The notes beneath the pieces are model-generated. The model was not told the origin of the DNA, made no database searches, and was given only the letters and a program-made list of their open reading frames with translations. Both the position numbers and the translations under genes were made by a program. Shown one piece after another: positions 52,075-61,196 of a stretch of DNA of 64,000 nucleotides. The stretch is from contig DATMBG010000044.1 in assembly GCA_035559535.1 (NCBI GenBank), positions 173,072 to 237,071 on the forward strand, in the 5' to 3' direction. Every line of letters begins with the position of its first letter. Positions within the stretch are counted from its first letter, which is position 1. The DNA comes from Candidatus Limnocylindrales bacterium (GTDB lineage: Bacteria; Moduliflexota; Moduliflexia; Moduliflexales; JAUQPW01).

Positions 52075-53433
52075 TTATAACTCCTCCTCCATATCTGAAA
52101 TTCCTTTATCTACAGCATCCACGATTTGCTCTATCTGCTCTCTTTGGATGATCAGGGGAGGAGAGAAGGAAATAATATCTCCGGGTAAGGGTCGTAAGAT
52201 TACCCCATGATCCATAATTTTTTGAGCAGTTCGTAAGGCCACAAAGTGATCGAATGGAAAGGGTTCTCGCGTTGTTTTATCCTTGACCAACTCGACCCGG
52301 GCGAGGAGTCCGAGTCCATTGACATCTCCCACTATTCTGTGTTTTTCCAGAGACCTAAGCCCTTCCAGTAAGTAAGCTCCCATCTTTCGGGAATTTTCTA
52401 CCAGATTCTCCTTCTCCAAAATGGCCAGATTGGCAACTCCGGCAGCGCAGGCAACGGGATGACCGCTGTAAGTAAAGCCATGTTTGAGATCCTTTCCTTC
52501 CTTCAACTCACCCAAGAAGGTCCCATAAATTTCATCGGAGACCAGGGTAGCCCCCAGGGGAATGTAACCACTGTTAATACCCTTGGCAACGACCAAGATG
52601 TCCGGTTGAATGGGACCATGGCGAACGGCAAACATTTCTCCGGTTCGCCCGAATCCGGTAATGACCTCATCGGCAATGAAGAGAATTTCGTTTTTGCGGC
52701 AGATTTCTTGAATCCTTGGCAAATATTCCTTGGGCGGAATGATCACACCTCCGGCTCCCATGACCGGTTCGGCAATAAAGGCAGCTACCGTATCCTTTCC
52801 TTCGAAATCGATCATCTGCTGCAACGTATCTGCACAGGCAACCCCACAGCCAGGATAGGTCATTTTTAACTCACATCGGTAGCAGTAAGGCGGTGAGATA
52901 TGGCGAAACCCGGGGACTAAAGGCTCAAACATCTTCCGATAGGCGGTTACGCCGTTGGCGCTGAGTCCTCCTAGAGAAACCCCATGGTAGGCCTTACGAC
53001 GAGCGATGATTTTGTATTTTCCAGCCTTTCCCTGAAGTCTCCAATACTGGCGTGCTATTTTAAGGGCAGTTTCGACAGCCTCAGAACCCCCGTTGGTAAA
53101 AAAGACCTTTCCCATTCTCTCAGGCCGTGTCATCTCAATAAGCTTCCTGGCAAGGGCTGTAGACGGTTGGTTGCCGAACCCCCCAAAGTGGGAGAAATAT
53201 TCCAGCTTCTGAAGCTGCTCGATGATAGCCTGGATGACCTCCACCCTTCGATGGCCGATATTGACGTTCCAAAGACCTCCTTGACCATCGATATAAGTTC
53301 TTCCTTTGTCATCCTTGACATAAACCCCTTCTCCCTCCACAATAACAATGGGATCTCGAGTATCCAGATCCTTCATCTGAGTGAAAGGATACCACTTATA
53401 GTTCACTTCATCAGCATATCGGTCGTTTCTCAT
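52075..53433 (-). CDS. Class III (omega) PLP-dependent aminotransferase
   Basis: A 452-residue protein of the ornithine/beta-alanine aminotransferase class. Landmarks are YKWYPFTQMKDL at the start, VYVKDDKGRTYIDGQGGLWN, FFTNGGSEAVETALKIARQYW, the metal-like CYRCELKMTYPGCGVAC with extra Cys, FIADEVITGFGRTGEMF, and AKGINSGYIPLGA with the PLP lysine. The closest type uses pyruvate as acceptor and an omega-amino acid or amine as donor. The Cys-rich insert near residue 175 is common in part of this family. It stands alone, convergent with the TolB-like remnant. Confidence 0.9.
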   Translation of the reverse strand: MRNDRYADEVNYKWYPFTQMKDLDTRDPIVIVEGEGVYVKDDKGRTYIDGQGGLWNVNIGHRRVEVIQAIIEQLQKLEYFSHFGGFGNQPSTALARKLIEMTRPERMGKVFFTNGGSEAVETALKIARQYWRLQGKAGKYKIIARRKAYHGVSLGGLSANGVTAYRKMFEPLVPGFRHISPPYCYRCELKMTYPGCGVACADTLQQMIDFEGKDTVAAFIAEPVMGAGGVIIPPKEYLPRIQEICRKNEILFIADEVITGFGRTGEMFAVRHGPIQPDILVVAKGINSGYIPLGATLVSDEIYGTFLGELKEGKDLKHGFTYSGHPVACAAGVANLAILEKENLVENSRKMGAYLLEGLRSLEKHRIVGDVNGLGLLARVELVKDKTTREPFPFDHFVALRTAQKIMDHGVILRPLPGDIISFSPPLIIQREQIEQIVDAVDKGISDMEEEL

Positions 53434-53675
53434 AAAGAAAACGGATGGGATTAAACAAGATCGCCAGAATAAAAATTAAGGTCTTGTAAATCTTATAAAT
53501 CCCATCGATTTTTATAAAAGATTTTTATAAAGAGATAACCTCCTGAGTAGGAATTTATTACGAAAATAAAAGGAAAAGCATAAACCAGATTAACAGGATT
53601 TACGAAATTGACAAGACAAAAGAACATAAAAATCCCGTAAATCCTTGCAAGTCTGATTTATGATTATCTTTCTAA

Positions 53676-54947
53676 ATGGATGTAATTCATTCAATGGATG
53701 TTCCGCCGCTTATTAGCGTACTTCCCTTTATCCTTCTTCTACTGGCCATTGCCTTTTTACCCTTAATAAAGGGATATTGGTGGGAGAGTCATAAAAATAA
53801 GGCCCAGGTTATTGGAATTTTTAGTTTGCCTATCCTTCTTTACCTTCTCTTTAAAGATCCCTTTCAACTGGTCCATGCCTTCGAAGAATATATCGCTTTT
53901 ATTCTCCTTCTAGGATCTCTATACACCATATCCGGTGGAATTGCACTGGTTGGTGAAATTATACCGACCCCCGCTGCGACGACCCTGCTTTTGGGATTGG
54001 GGATGGTCCTGGCCAATCTCATCGGAACCACCGGGGCTTCCATGCTGCTGATCCGTCCATTGTTAAAAATAATGACCACCCGAAAGACCGTTCACCACAC
54101 GGTTATTTTTTTTATATTTTTAGTAAGTAATATCGGAGGTTGTTTAACCCCTTTGGGGGATCCACCCCTATTTTTAGGATACCTCAATGGAGTTCCTTTT
54201 ACCTGGACTTTTAAACTCTGGAAACCCTGGTTATTATTGGGAAGCGGGCTTCTGACTCTACATTTTGTACTGGATTATCTGATCTGGAAAAAAGAAAATC
54301 CTTTCAACATGTCCCGGATCCTGGAAGGCAATTGGAAATCCCCTGGGGTCAAGCTTCACCTGGAAGGGAAAATTAACTTTGTATTTTTATTCGGAGTGGT
54401 CCTGAGTGTTGCTTTTTTAGGCAGTCCTTATCGAGAGATTTTTATGATCGGGATGGGAATTTTATCCATACTGGCTACTCCGGATGAACTCCGTGCCCGA
54501 AATAGTTTTACTTATGATCCCATTTATGAAGTAGCCATTCTCTTCCTGGGAATTTTTATCACCATGCAACCGGCGCTTCTGATCCTGAGGACCCAGGGTC
54601 AGACCCTTGGGATTACAGAGCCCTGGCAGTTTTTCTGGATAAGCGGGACCCTTTCCTCTTTTCTCGATAATGCTCCAACGTACCTGACCTTTTTTAATCT
54701 GGCCAAGAGTTTGGGGACCTCTGGCTCTATACCAGGTATACCCGAGGAGAGAATTTTAGAAGCTATCTCCCTGGGTTCTGTCTTTATGGGGGCTAATACT
54801 TACATCGGTAACGGACCCAATTTTATGGTTAAATCGGTTGCCGAAGCAACCGGGGTTAAAATGCCGACCTTTTTTGGTTACATGCTCTGGTCTATGGGGA
54901 TTCTCATCCCGAGTTTTTTAATTACCAGTTACCTATTTTTTGATTAA
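53676..54947 (+). CDS. NhaD-type Na+/H+ antiporter (citrate/UIT-like permease fold)
   Basis: A 423-residue membrane protein with about 11-12 helices. Typical blocks are LIGTTGASMLLIRPLL near residue 115 and NIGGCLTPLGDPPLFLGYL near 155. SSFLDNAPTYLTFFNLA near 330 and FMGANTYIGNGPNFMVK near 372 follow. The paired G-D/N-A/T-P re-entrant segments are those of NhaD/ArsB-like transporters. It should exchange Na+ for H+ at the inner membrane. No strong ribosome site precedes the ATG; one at 53694 is an option. Confidence 0.87.
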   Translation: MDVIHSMDVPPLISVLPFILLLLAIAFLPLIKGYWWESHKNKAQVIGIFSLPILLYLLFKDPFQLVHAFEEYIAFILLLGSLYTISGGIALVGEIIPTPAATTLLLGLGMVLANLIGTTGASMLLIRPLLKIMTTRKTVHHTVIFFIFLVSNIGGCLTPLGDPPLFLGYLNGVPFTWTFKLWKPWLLLGSGLLTLHFVLDYLIWKKENPFNMSRILEGNWKSPGVKLHLEGKINFVFLFGVVLSVAFLGSPYREIFMIGMGILSILATPDELRARNSFTYDPIYEVAILFLGIFITMQPALLILRTQGQTLGITEPWQFFWISGTLSSFLDNAPTYLTFFNLAKSLGTSGSIPGIPEERILEAISLGSVFMGANTYIGNGPNFMVKSVAEATGVKMPTFFGYMLWSMGILIPSFLITSYLFFD

Positions 54948-54962
54948 GTGTCCGCTATCCGG

Positions 54963-55006
54963 GATAAGGTTACCGTCCTACTTTGATAAGGTTACCGTCC
55001 TACTTT
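54963..55006. repeat. Exact 22-bp tandem duplication
   Basis: GATAAGGTTACCGTCCTACT plus TT occurs twice head to tail, 54963-54984 and 54985-55006, just after the antiporter stop. Confidence 0.9.
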
Positions 55007-55052
55007 CCATTGCTATTGGGAATTACTCCAATCACCCTTTCCGATCAAAAAA

Positions 55053-55080
55053 CTGTTGTCCGGTGAACAACGGACAACAG
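55053..55080. repeat. Short palindrome with GTTGTCCG ends
   Basis: CTGTTGTCCG (55053-55062) pairs exactly with CGGACAACAG (55071-55080) around an 8-base loop. It lies in the convergent gap between antiporter and VOC genes and shares its ends with the large palindrome at 30964. Confidence 0.8.
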
Positions 55081-55086
55081 CTAAAT

Positions 55087-55506
55087 TTATCGATCATATA
55101 CCCCCAACTCTACCAGGTGCCCATCCGGGTCCCAGCAGAACAGTTGTCGAAGACCCAGTTTTGCATTACGGCCTTCTCGAAAAGGAACCCCCTCGCTTTC
55201 CAGGATCTTCTTAGTTTCTTCATAATTTTCAATTATAAAAGCGATATGATGGTCATCCCGCATATAGGGTTCAGTTTCCTGCTGGGAACCTTCAACGATA
55301 GTTTTAGCTGTGTGGATGGAATTGGAGCCGGGTTTTGGCAAGATAAGATGAAGTTGATAGGGTCCAAAACCGTACCAGGCTCCCGGAAAGTCGAAATCAG
55401 GTCTGGCAATTTCTTTAAGTCCCAGGATTCTCCCGTAAAAATCTTTGGACCTTTCTAAGTTTGTAATGGTAATGGATACATGGCTAAAATCTACGATTTT
55501 AATCAT
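55087..55506 (-). CDS. VOC-family (glyoxalase-like) metalloprotein
   Basis: About 139 residues from the ATG at 55506, with AAAGGAGC 8 bases before it; the frame extends upstream without a site. The two beta-alpha-beta-beta-beta modules are visible: FSHVSITITNLERSKDFYG with GPYQLHLI, and HHIAFIIENYEETKKIL with DPDGHLVELGVY. Candidate metal ligands are the His residues in SHVS, LHLI and HHIAF and the Glu in LVELG. It is close to glyoxalase I and dioxygenase-like VOC proteins; the substrate is unknown. Confidence 0.87.
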   Translation of the reverse strand: MIKIVDFSHVSITITNLERSKDFYGRILGLKEIARPDFDFPGAWYGFGPYQLHLILPKPGSNSIHTAKTIVEGSQQETEPYMRDDHHIAFIIENYEETKKILESEGVPFREGRNAKLGLRQLFCWDPDGHLVELGVYDR

Positions 55507-55612
55507 AGGGGATGCTCCTTTGATATAACAAAACCATGAACTATGAACGATGAACACACCGAACAAGCTAAGAGGGTTCAGGGTGCTTTGTCAAGGGTTA
55601 AGTGTTCTTTGT

Positions 55613-57454
55613 TTAAACAAAGCGAGCTACCATTCGATAGATTAACCAGACCATTAAGAACAGGATAAAAAACACCAGGGTCCAGAAAAGGAGAGGAAAC
55701 AGCATAGAGTGAAGTCCTAGAGTCCGGCCTATTGCATGTAGAAAATCATTTATCAGGGAAGGATGGGTCAGGAAGAGAGCCGCTACCGCACCCCACAGCC
55801 CGTATTTGAGAACTTTCTGCAGGTAGAAGTTCAGCGTGCCTGGGGGAAGAGATTTTAGAGCCGCCAGGCCGATTTTCCCCTGTCGGGCCAGATGGAGTCC
55901 CTGGTCTCCATACCGGGCTAAATACGGAATAACTTCATCTCCATTCTGTCGGGCCAATTGAATGGCCTCATCTCCATAACGCTCGACGGCTTTTACTGCA
56001 TCCTCACCGTACTTTGCCACGTATTTAAGAAAATCCTCCCCGTAACGGATCGTATGGGGTACGATACTGTCTCCATAAAGTTCACTCAGTTGAACCACCT
56101 CTTTTCCGTAGGTCTTGACAGCCTGAAATCCCGTGTCTCCATACTTAACCACCAGGGGAATAGTGGCATCCCCATGCCGAGCGGCCAGTTTAACCAGATC
56201 ATCTCCATATCGGTTTACTACCTTAACCGCCTCATCCCCATATTTCGCACTGTACCTGACCATATCTTCTCCATAACCCTTTGAAAGGGTTAAAACCTCT
56301 TCTCCCGTTGCACCCTTGAGAGCCTGAAGACCTTCATCCCCATATTTAGCTACGAAAGGTATGGCCTCTTCTCCATACTTAGCTATAAGAGCAGCCTCCT
56401 CGGAAGAAAGTTTTACAAGTCCTTTAACCCCTTTGGAAGTTTTGGTCAATCTGAGTCCTTTTCCCACCATAGCCACCCGAGCCCCTTCGGAGAAAAGGGC
56501 TCCCACCGGAAGAATTCCTACGATATCTAAAGCTACTGCCAGCCGGTCCCAATTGGTAACAGGCTCTCCTCGCGTCTTCTTGCGCTCATACTGCTTGACC
56601 CCACCTGTAAAGAAGTTTCCAACGGCATTACTTCCGGTTGCTATATATTGTCGAACAACCCGACCATCCTCCAAGATCTCAAATCTATCCAGATAGTTAT
56701 TCCCGAGTTCATCGATATTATCCAAAGCTTCTTCCGCCTTATTATCCGGTAAGTAATAATACAGAATGGGGATGACCTGGTGATAACCATACCGTTTCAA
56801 GACCTGTTGGAATTTCTCCTGGGTACCGAAACGGTGAAAGATGGTCTGGGCTTTTTCTCCATACTTATTGAGAGCGGCAACGGTATCCTCTCCAAAACGA
56901 GCTACCAGATCAAGGAACTGATCATCATAGTAGTTTTTAACAAACTCTAAACCATACCGGCGAACAACGGGAAGGACAATATCTCCCTTTTCCTTGACAA
57001 GTTGAAGTAAATCCGGGCCGTAGGCTTGGAATAAAAAGTAATTTTCCGGATCTTCTATCACATAAGATATCCCTTCCTTCCCAAACTTCTTATAAAAATC
57101 AGCGAGGGCAGAAGGATGAAGGAGGGTGGTAAGGTTATCAAATCGCTCACCAAAGGTGGTATAGAGGGTATAAAGGGCTTCTTTATCCAGGAAAGCCATG
57201 GATCTGGAAAGACGATCCCCATACTTTTCTAAGAGGAACAAGCCATCGACAGAGTAATCTTTTAAAAACTCCAAGCCCGGTTTTCCATACTTTCTTGAAA
57301 TTTTTTCTGCATTATTTCCAAAAGTTTTGAAAACCTGGGGATATTCCCGATGAAGATAAGGGGGTTGCGCCTGGATGGGAAAAATATAAAATGTATTGAG
57401 AGTTCCCAGGATAAAGGAGATGAGAAGAAATGGGGTTAAAACTTTCCTGATCAT
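55613..57454 (-). CDS. Membrane protein built from tandem 11-residue YGDE repeats
   Basis: A 613-residue protein of unknown function. A signal peptide or anchor (LLISFILGTLNTFYIF) starts it. The segment from about residue 359 to 526 is a run of about 15 near-perfect hendecads with the form KYGDEAVxxVx. The Tyr-Gly pairs fall at 360, 371, 394, 405, 416 (then His427), 438, 449, 460, 471, 482, 493 and 515, exactly 11 apart but for one insertion near 383. Degenerate [YF]G repeats also fill residues 45-223 with 11-residue spacing in parts. A central domain (about 224-350) separates the two, and one or two membrane helices end the protein (LLFWTLVFFILFLMVWLIY). The repeats probably form regular helix-turn units in the periplasm. 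No family is recognised. Confidence 0.85.
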   Translation of the reverse strand: MIRKVLTPFLLISFILGTLNTFYIFPIQAQPPYLHREYPQVFKTFGNNAEKISRKYGKPGLEFLKDYSVDGLFLLEKYGDRLSRSMAFLDKEALYTLYTTFGERFDNLTTLLHPSALADFYKKFGKEGISYVIEDPENYFLFQAYGPDLLQLVKEKGDIVLPVVRRYGLEFVKNYYDDQFLDLVARFGEDTVAALNKYGEKAQTIFHRFGTQEKFQQVLKRYGYHQVIPILYYYLPDNKAEEALDNIDELGNNYLDRFEILEDGRVVRQYIATGSNAVGNFFTGGVKQYERKKTRGEPVTNWDRLAVALDIVGILPVGALFSEGARVAMVGKGLRLTKTSKGVKGLVKLSSEEAALIAKYGEEAIPFVAKYGDEGLQALKGATGEEVLTLSKGYGEDMVRYSAKYGDEAVKVVNRYGDDLVKLAARHGDATIPLVVKYGDTGFQAVKTYGKEVVQLSELYGDSIVPHTIRYGEDFLKYVAKYGEDAVKAVERYGDEAIQLARQNGDEVIPYLARYGDQGLHLARQGKIGLAALKSLPPGTLNFYLQKVLKYGLWGAVAALFLTHPSLINDFLHAIGRTLGLHSMLFPLLFWTLVFFILFLMVWLIYRMVARFV

Positions 57455-57954
57455 ACTCTTAGCTTACAACCAGTTCGTTCGCCTGTCAAAGGGTATGCAA
57501 TGAATTTACTTAAATACTCTAAACTTGACTTTTTAATGCAAACACTATAAACCTTTCTTAGGAAAGTTGAAGATTCTAAGAAGAGGGATAGTCCTGTTTT
57601 CCAGGCGAAGCTCAGCCTAATAAAAAGGTCCTACGAGATGGTAGTTCTGCTTACCCTAGATGAGCTCAAGGCGAATGGAGACAATCACCGCGATATGTCT
57701 ATTCGGTAGAGAAAGATACAGATTTCTTTAGTAAAGAAGGAAGCGATTTATTAAAATTGTTGCTATTTTTATGAGGTAGAAAATGAAATAGGAAAAATGT
57801 ACCACCTTGCCGCGAATAGATAAAAGCCTGGGATTATGGCCTGATTCATGCAATAGATCGTTGGGAAGGGTTATTTTAATACGGAGTCTGGACTTCCAGG
57901 ATCGTCTTGTTGGTGACCTCAGGCCCTAGGAGAAGTTCTAAGAAAGTGAGAGAG
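57455..57954. other. 500-bp gap without a recognisable gene
   Basis: This is the divergent gap between the 11-mer repeat gene and the NRDE gene. A weak plus-strand promoter candidate, TTGACT (57525-57530) and TATAAA (57546-57551) with a 15-base spacer, would give a leader of nearly 400 bases. No open frame or known RNA was recognised. Confidence 0.4.
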
Positions 57955-58701
57955 ATGTGTACGTTGATCATCCTTTATAAATTAATGAAAGATTATCCCA
58001 TCTTAGTTGCAGCCAACCGGGATGAACATTATACTCGAAGATCGGTACCTCCCGGTATCCTGAGCCGGGCACCTCTCATTTGGGGTGGAAGGGATAAAGA
58101 AGCGGGGGGGACCTGGTTAGGTTTCAATGAGAAGGGTCTTTTGGTTGGAATTACCAACCGTTCTAGCCAAATTCCGCCGGATCGCTCCAGGCGATCCCGA
58201 GGACTTTTATGTTTGGATGCCTTATCGTTCTCGACCGCGTCGGAAGTTCAAAGATTCTTAGAGCGAGAGGGTCCAGACCGGTATAATCCCTTCAACTTAT
58301 TTTATGCAGATTCTTCAAAGGCTTACATTTCCCATTATGAAAACGGAATAAGGACTGTTGCTTTGGAGGCAGGTATTTATATTTTGACTAACCAGGGGGA
58401 TGTGAACGATTTTTCTCTGCAACGCATTCGAATCATAGCAGATTCTTTACAGAGGTTATCTTATCAGGATATTTTTGAGGTTATGGGTTTGTTAAAAAAA
58501 CTTTGTGGGAAGCATTCTTCTCCTGGAGAGACCTGGTCAAAAGCCATTTGTGTCCATGGGAATGGCTATGGAACGGTTTCCTCGAGCATTATCGGTTTAG
58601 GCGATGGAAAAAATCCGAATTTATATTTCCATGCAGAAGGAAAACCCTGTGTGGTTCCTTACCAAAACTATTCCTCTCTTTTATTGGGCATTGGGGGTTG
58701 A
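57955..58701 (+). CDS. NRDE-family protein (TANGO2-like)
   Basis: About 248 residues from the ATG at 57955, giving MCTLIILYKL with Cys2, as usual in this family; the frame extends 16 codons upstream. The name-giving motif is VAANRDEHYTRR near residue 21. Others are WGGRDKEAGGTWLGFNEKGLLVGITNR and SRGLLCLDAL. The Cys2 start recalls N-terminal nucleophile hydrolases. TANGO2 relatives have been linked to haem or lipid handling, but the bacterial role is unknown. It is upstream of the fatty-acid genes. Confidence 0.87.
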   Translation: MCTLIILYKLMKDYPILVAANRDEHYTRRSVPPGILSRAPLIWGGRDKEAGGTWLGFNEKGLLVGITNRSSQIPPDRSRRSRGLLCLDALSFSTASEVQRFLEREGPDRYNPFNLFYADSSKAYISHYENGIRTVALEAGIYILTNQGDVNDFSLQRIRIIADSLQRLSYQDIFEVMGLLKKLCGKHSSPGETWSKAICVHGNGYGTVSSSIIGLGDGKNPNLYFHAEGKPCVVPYQNYSSLLLGIGG

Positions 58702-58828
58702 AAAGCTACTGTTCTCTCCTTAAAGGGTTAAATTTTTGATCTTGACATTTATAGGTAGGTTATGCTTATTTTGTAAGCGGGAAAAAGACATTCATACGCC
58801 ATATATTATTAAACCAGCCACAAACATC

Positions 58829-59866
58829 ATGACATCTAATCAGAATAAACAAGAGAAGAAGGTTGCCTGGGTATTTCCCGGTCAGGGTTCCCAATATGTA
58901 GGCATGGGTAAGGAACTCCGGGATTCTTATCGCGTAGCGCAGGAGGTATTTGAGCAGGCCAATGAAGCCATGGGTTTTGATCTGGCTAAAGTATGTTTTG
59001 AGGGACCTGAAGAAAAATTGAGGTTGACAGCTTATACACAACCTGCTATTTTAACGGTAAGTATTGCAGCATTGAAAGTCCTTCGAGATCAAATACCTCA
59101 AGTTAAACCTATAGCGGTAGCTGGGCATAGTTTAGGGGAGTATACAGCGTTAGTTAGTGCAGGAGCTATAGAGTTTCAAGACGCTGTCCGCATTGTTCAT
59201 AAAAGAGGCCAGTTCATGCAGGAAGCCGTTCCAAATGGAGTTGGTGCCATGGCCGCTATTTTGGGTATGGAACGGTTAAAACTTCAGGAGATTTGTGAAC
59301 AAGTTGCCGCTAAAGGTCAGGTAGTAGCCCCGGCTAATTTGAATTCTCCAGAACAGATCGTTATTGCAGGTCATACGGAAGCGGTAGCCGAGGTTACAGA
59401 GTTGGCCAAACAAGCAGGGGCTAAAAAAGTTATCCCCCTATCTGTCAGTGCTCCTTTTCATTGCAGCCTCATGCAACCCGCAGCAAGTCGACTTGCCGAA
59501 GAATTAGACAAAATTACCTTTCGTGATTTGGAAATTCCTTTAGTAACCAACGTGGATGGGACGTTTATTCGAACTGCCCGGGAGGTTAAACCCACTTTAT
59601 TGAGGCAAGTGACCGCTCCTGTCTGTTGGGAAGATGATATTCATCAGATTTTAAAGATTGGGTGGTCACAGAAAACTACTTCTTCATCGGGTTCAGGAGA
59701 GGATTTGAATCGGTCTGAGGACTCTACACCGCTTATTTTTGTTGAAATAGGTCCTGGAAAGGTCTTATCTGGATTAATCCGTAGAATTGATAAAAATGCT
59801 ATTACTTTAAATGTTGAAGATCTGAAGAGTTTGGAGAAAACAGTACAGGCTTTATCAGGCAATTAA
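58829..59866 (+). CDS. fabD: Malonyl-CoA:ACP transacylase FabD
   Basis: About 345 residues from the ATG at 58829; the frame extends upstream without a good site. Signature blocks are VAWVFPGQGSQYVGMG at the start, AGHSLGEYTALVSAGAI with the nucleophile Ser, KRGQFMQEAVPNGVGAMAAI with the malonyl-binding Arg, and SAPFHCSLMQPA with the catalytic His. It loads malonate on ACP for fatty acid synthesis. An insertion near residue 280 (QKTTSSSGSGEDLNRSEDST) is longer than usual. It begins the fab operon here; plsX and fabH are not in front of it. Confidence 0.93.
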   Translation: MTSNQNKQEKKVAWVFPGQGSQYVGMGKELRDSYRVAQEVFEQANEAMGFDLAKVCFEGPEEKLRLTAYTQPAILTVSIAALKVLRDQIPQVKPIAVAGHSLGEYTALVSAGAIEFQDAVRIVHKRGQFMQEAVPNGVGAMAAILGMERLKLQEICEQVAAKGQVVAPANLNSPEQIVIAGHTEAVAEVTELAKQAGAKKVIPLSVSAPFHCSLMQPAASRLAEELDKITFRDLEIPLVTNVDGTFIRTAREVKPTLLRQVTAPVCWEDDIHQILKIGWSQKTTSSSGSGEDLNRSEDSTPLIFVEIGPGKVLSGLIRRIDKNAITLNVEDLKSLEKTVQALSGN

Positions 59867-59922
59867 CAAAGAACAATTCAACCTGGAGATAATTAGTCGG
59901 TAGGAATTGTTCTTTGTTAATT
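59861..59922. repeat. Perfect 19-bp inverted repeat spanning the fabD stop and fabG leader
   Basis: The left arm 59861-59879 (AATTAACAAAGAACAATTC) contains the fabD stop codon; the exact complement lies at 59904-59922. The 24-base centre has no similarity. It could partly terminate or protect the fabD message. Confidence 0.85.
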
Positions 59923-59941
59923 GTTTCCTGTTGGAATCAAT

Positions 59942-60685
59942 GTGGAGTTAGAGGGTAAAGTTAGCCTTGTGACAGGTGGGAGTCGTGGAATCGGGCGGGA
60001 AATAGCTCTGGTGTTAGCAGAAGCCGGGTCGGAGGTTATCGTTATTTACCGGAATCAGGCAGAGAAAGCCTCTGAAGTGGTAAAACTTATTGAAAAAATG
60101 GGGAGGAAAGCGCAGGCTATTCAAACAGATGTCAGTCAGTCGGAGGAAATCCACGCTTTAGTAGAGCGGGTTACCGACGAGAAGGGGCGTATTGACATTT
60201 TGGTTAATAATGCCGGTATGAGTCGAGATACCCTTCTACCCAGGATGAAAGAAGAGGATTGGAATCAGGTTCTGAATGTCAATCTGACAGGGGTTTTCAA
60301 TTGTACCAAAGCCGTTTCTAAAGTTATGCTGAAGCAAAGGAGCGGGCGAATTGTTAATATGACCTCTATTGTTGGGGTAATAGGTAATCCAGGTCAAGCG
60401 GCCTATGCTGCTGCCAAAGCAGGCATCATTGGATTTACAAAAACCATTGCCAAGGAATTAGCTTCCCGGGGAATTACGGTGAATGCTGTAGCGCCTGGTT
60501 TTATAGAAACCGATATGACGCTGGAACTTTCAGATAAAACGAAAAGTTATTTCCTGTCCCAGATTCCGCTTCAACGTTTTGGAACTCCCCGAGATGTGGC
60601 AGAGGTTGTCAGGTTTTTAGTTTCTGATAAAGCCAGTTATATAACAGGTCAGGTTATTCACGTAAACGGAGGAATGTATATGTAG
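59942..60685 (+). CDS. fabG: 3-oxoacyl-ACP reductase FabG
   Basis: About 247 residues from the GTG at 59942, which gives VELEGKVSLVTGGSRGIGRE as in other FabG proteins; a TTG at 59921 is in frame but lies in the inverted repeat. The NADPH loop is TGGSRGIG, then NNAGMSRD. The catalytic residues are Ser in NMTSIVG and Tyr/Lys in YAAAKAG. QIPLQRFGTPRDVAEVVRFL and ITGQVIHVNGGMYM complete the family pattern. It reduces 3-oxoacyl-ACP, between FabD and ACP in the operon. Confidence 0.93.
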   Translation: MELEGKVSLVTGGSRGIGREIALVLAEAGSEVIVIYRNQAEKASEVVKLIEKMGRKAQAIQTDVSQSEEIHALVERVTDEKGRIDILVNNAGMSRDTLLPRMKEEDWNQVLNVNLTGVFNCTKAVSKVMLKQRSGRIVNMTSIVGVIGNPGQAAYAAAKAGIIGFTKTIAKELASRGITVNAVAPGFIETDMTLELSDKTKSYFLSQIPLQRFGTPRDVAEVVRFLVSDKASYITGQVIHVNGGMYM

Positions 60686-60732
60686 TAAGGACGGGTCTAT
60701 GACCTGCTCCTTACTATAAAAGGAGGTAATCT

Positions 60733-60966
60733 ATGGCAGCCATTGAAGATCGTGTCAAAGAGATTATAGTTGAACAATTAGGAGTAGATGCCGAAGAAGT
60801 TACTCCAGAAGCATCTTTTATTGAGGATTTGGGAGCGGATTCACTGGATACAGTAGAGCTGGTCATGGCCTTTGAAGAGGAGTTTAATATCGAAATTCCC
60901 GATGAGGAAGCCGAGAAAATTTTGACCGTTAAAGATGCTGTGGAGTACATCAAAAGAAATACATGA
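60733..60966 (+). CDS. acpP: Acyl carrier protein
   Basis: A 77-residue acidic protein. AAAGGAGGT lies 5 bases before the ATG, the best ribosome site of the operon, as expected for an abundant protein. The phosphopantetheine serine is in [13 protein letters not shown]. Helices I to IV and the C-terminal [19 protein letters not shown] are typical. It carries the growing acyl chain for FabD, FabG and FabF. Confidence 0.97.
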   Translation: MAAIEDRVKEIIVEQLGVDAEEVTPEASFIEDLGADSLDTVELVMAFEEEFNIEIPDEEAEKILTVKDAVEYIKRNT

Positions 60967-61196
60967 TCGGTAAAAGATGAAGAGGAAGGAAGGAGAATAG
61001 GAGAGTGGAAGAACAGGGTCATAGTTCTTTGCGCTCTTCCCCTCTTCCATTTTTCTATCTTCTGGATTTATCTCTTGCCATCCGGTTTTTGTCTTAAAAA
61101 AGAGATCCATGTAACTCTTAGAAAGGAGAGGACCAACTCAAACTTTGCACCACAAACCTAAAGAGTTTTGCAGAGTTTGAGAACCCGAGTTAAATC
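60967..61196. other. Purine/pyrimidine imperfect inverted repeat between acpP and fabF
   Basis: GAGGAAGGAAGGAGAATAGG is followed near 61035 by CTCTTCCCCTCTTCC and CTATCTTCTGG, forming a loose hairpin of the same style as those at 1856 and 5217. GAAAGGAGAGG near 61121 is too far from the fabF start to serve as its ribosome site. Confidence 0.4.

Noticed and set aside
55613-57454. 11-residue repeats as a product of recent DNA tandem duplication
   Set aside because: The codons differ between units, so the period is kept at the protein level and is old.
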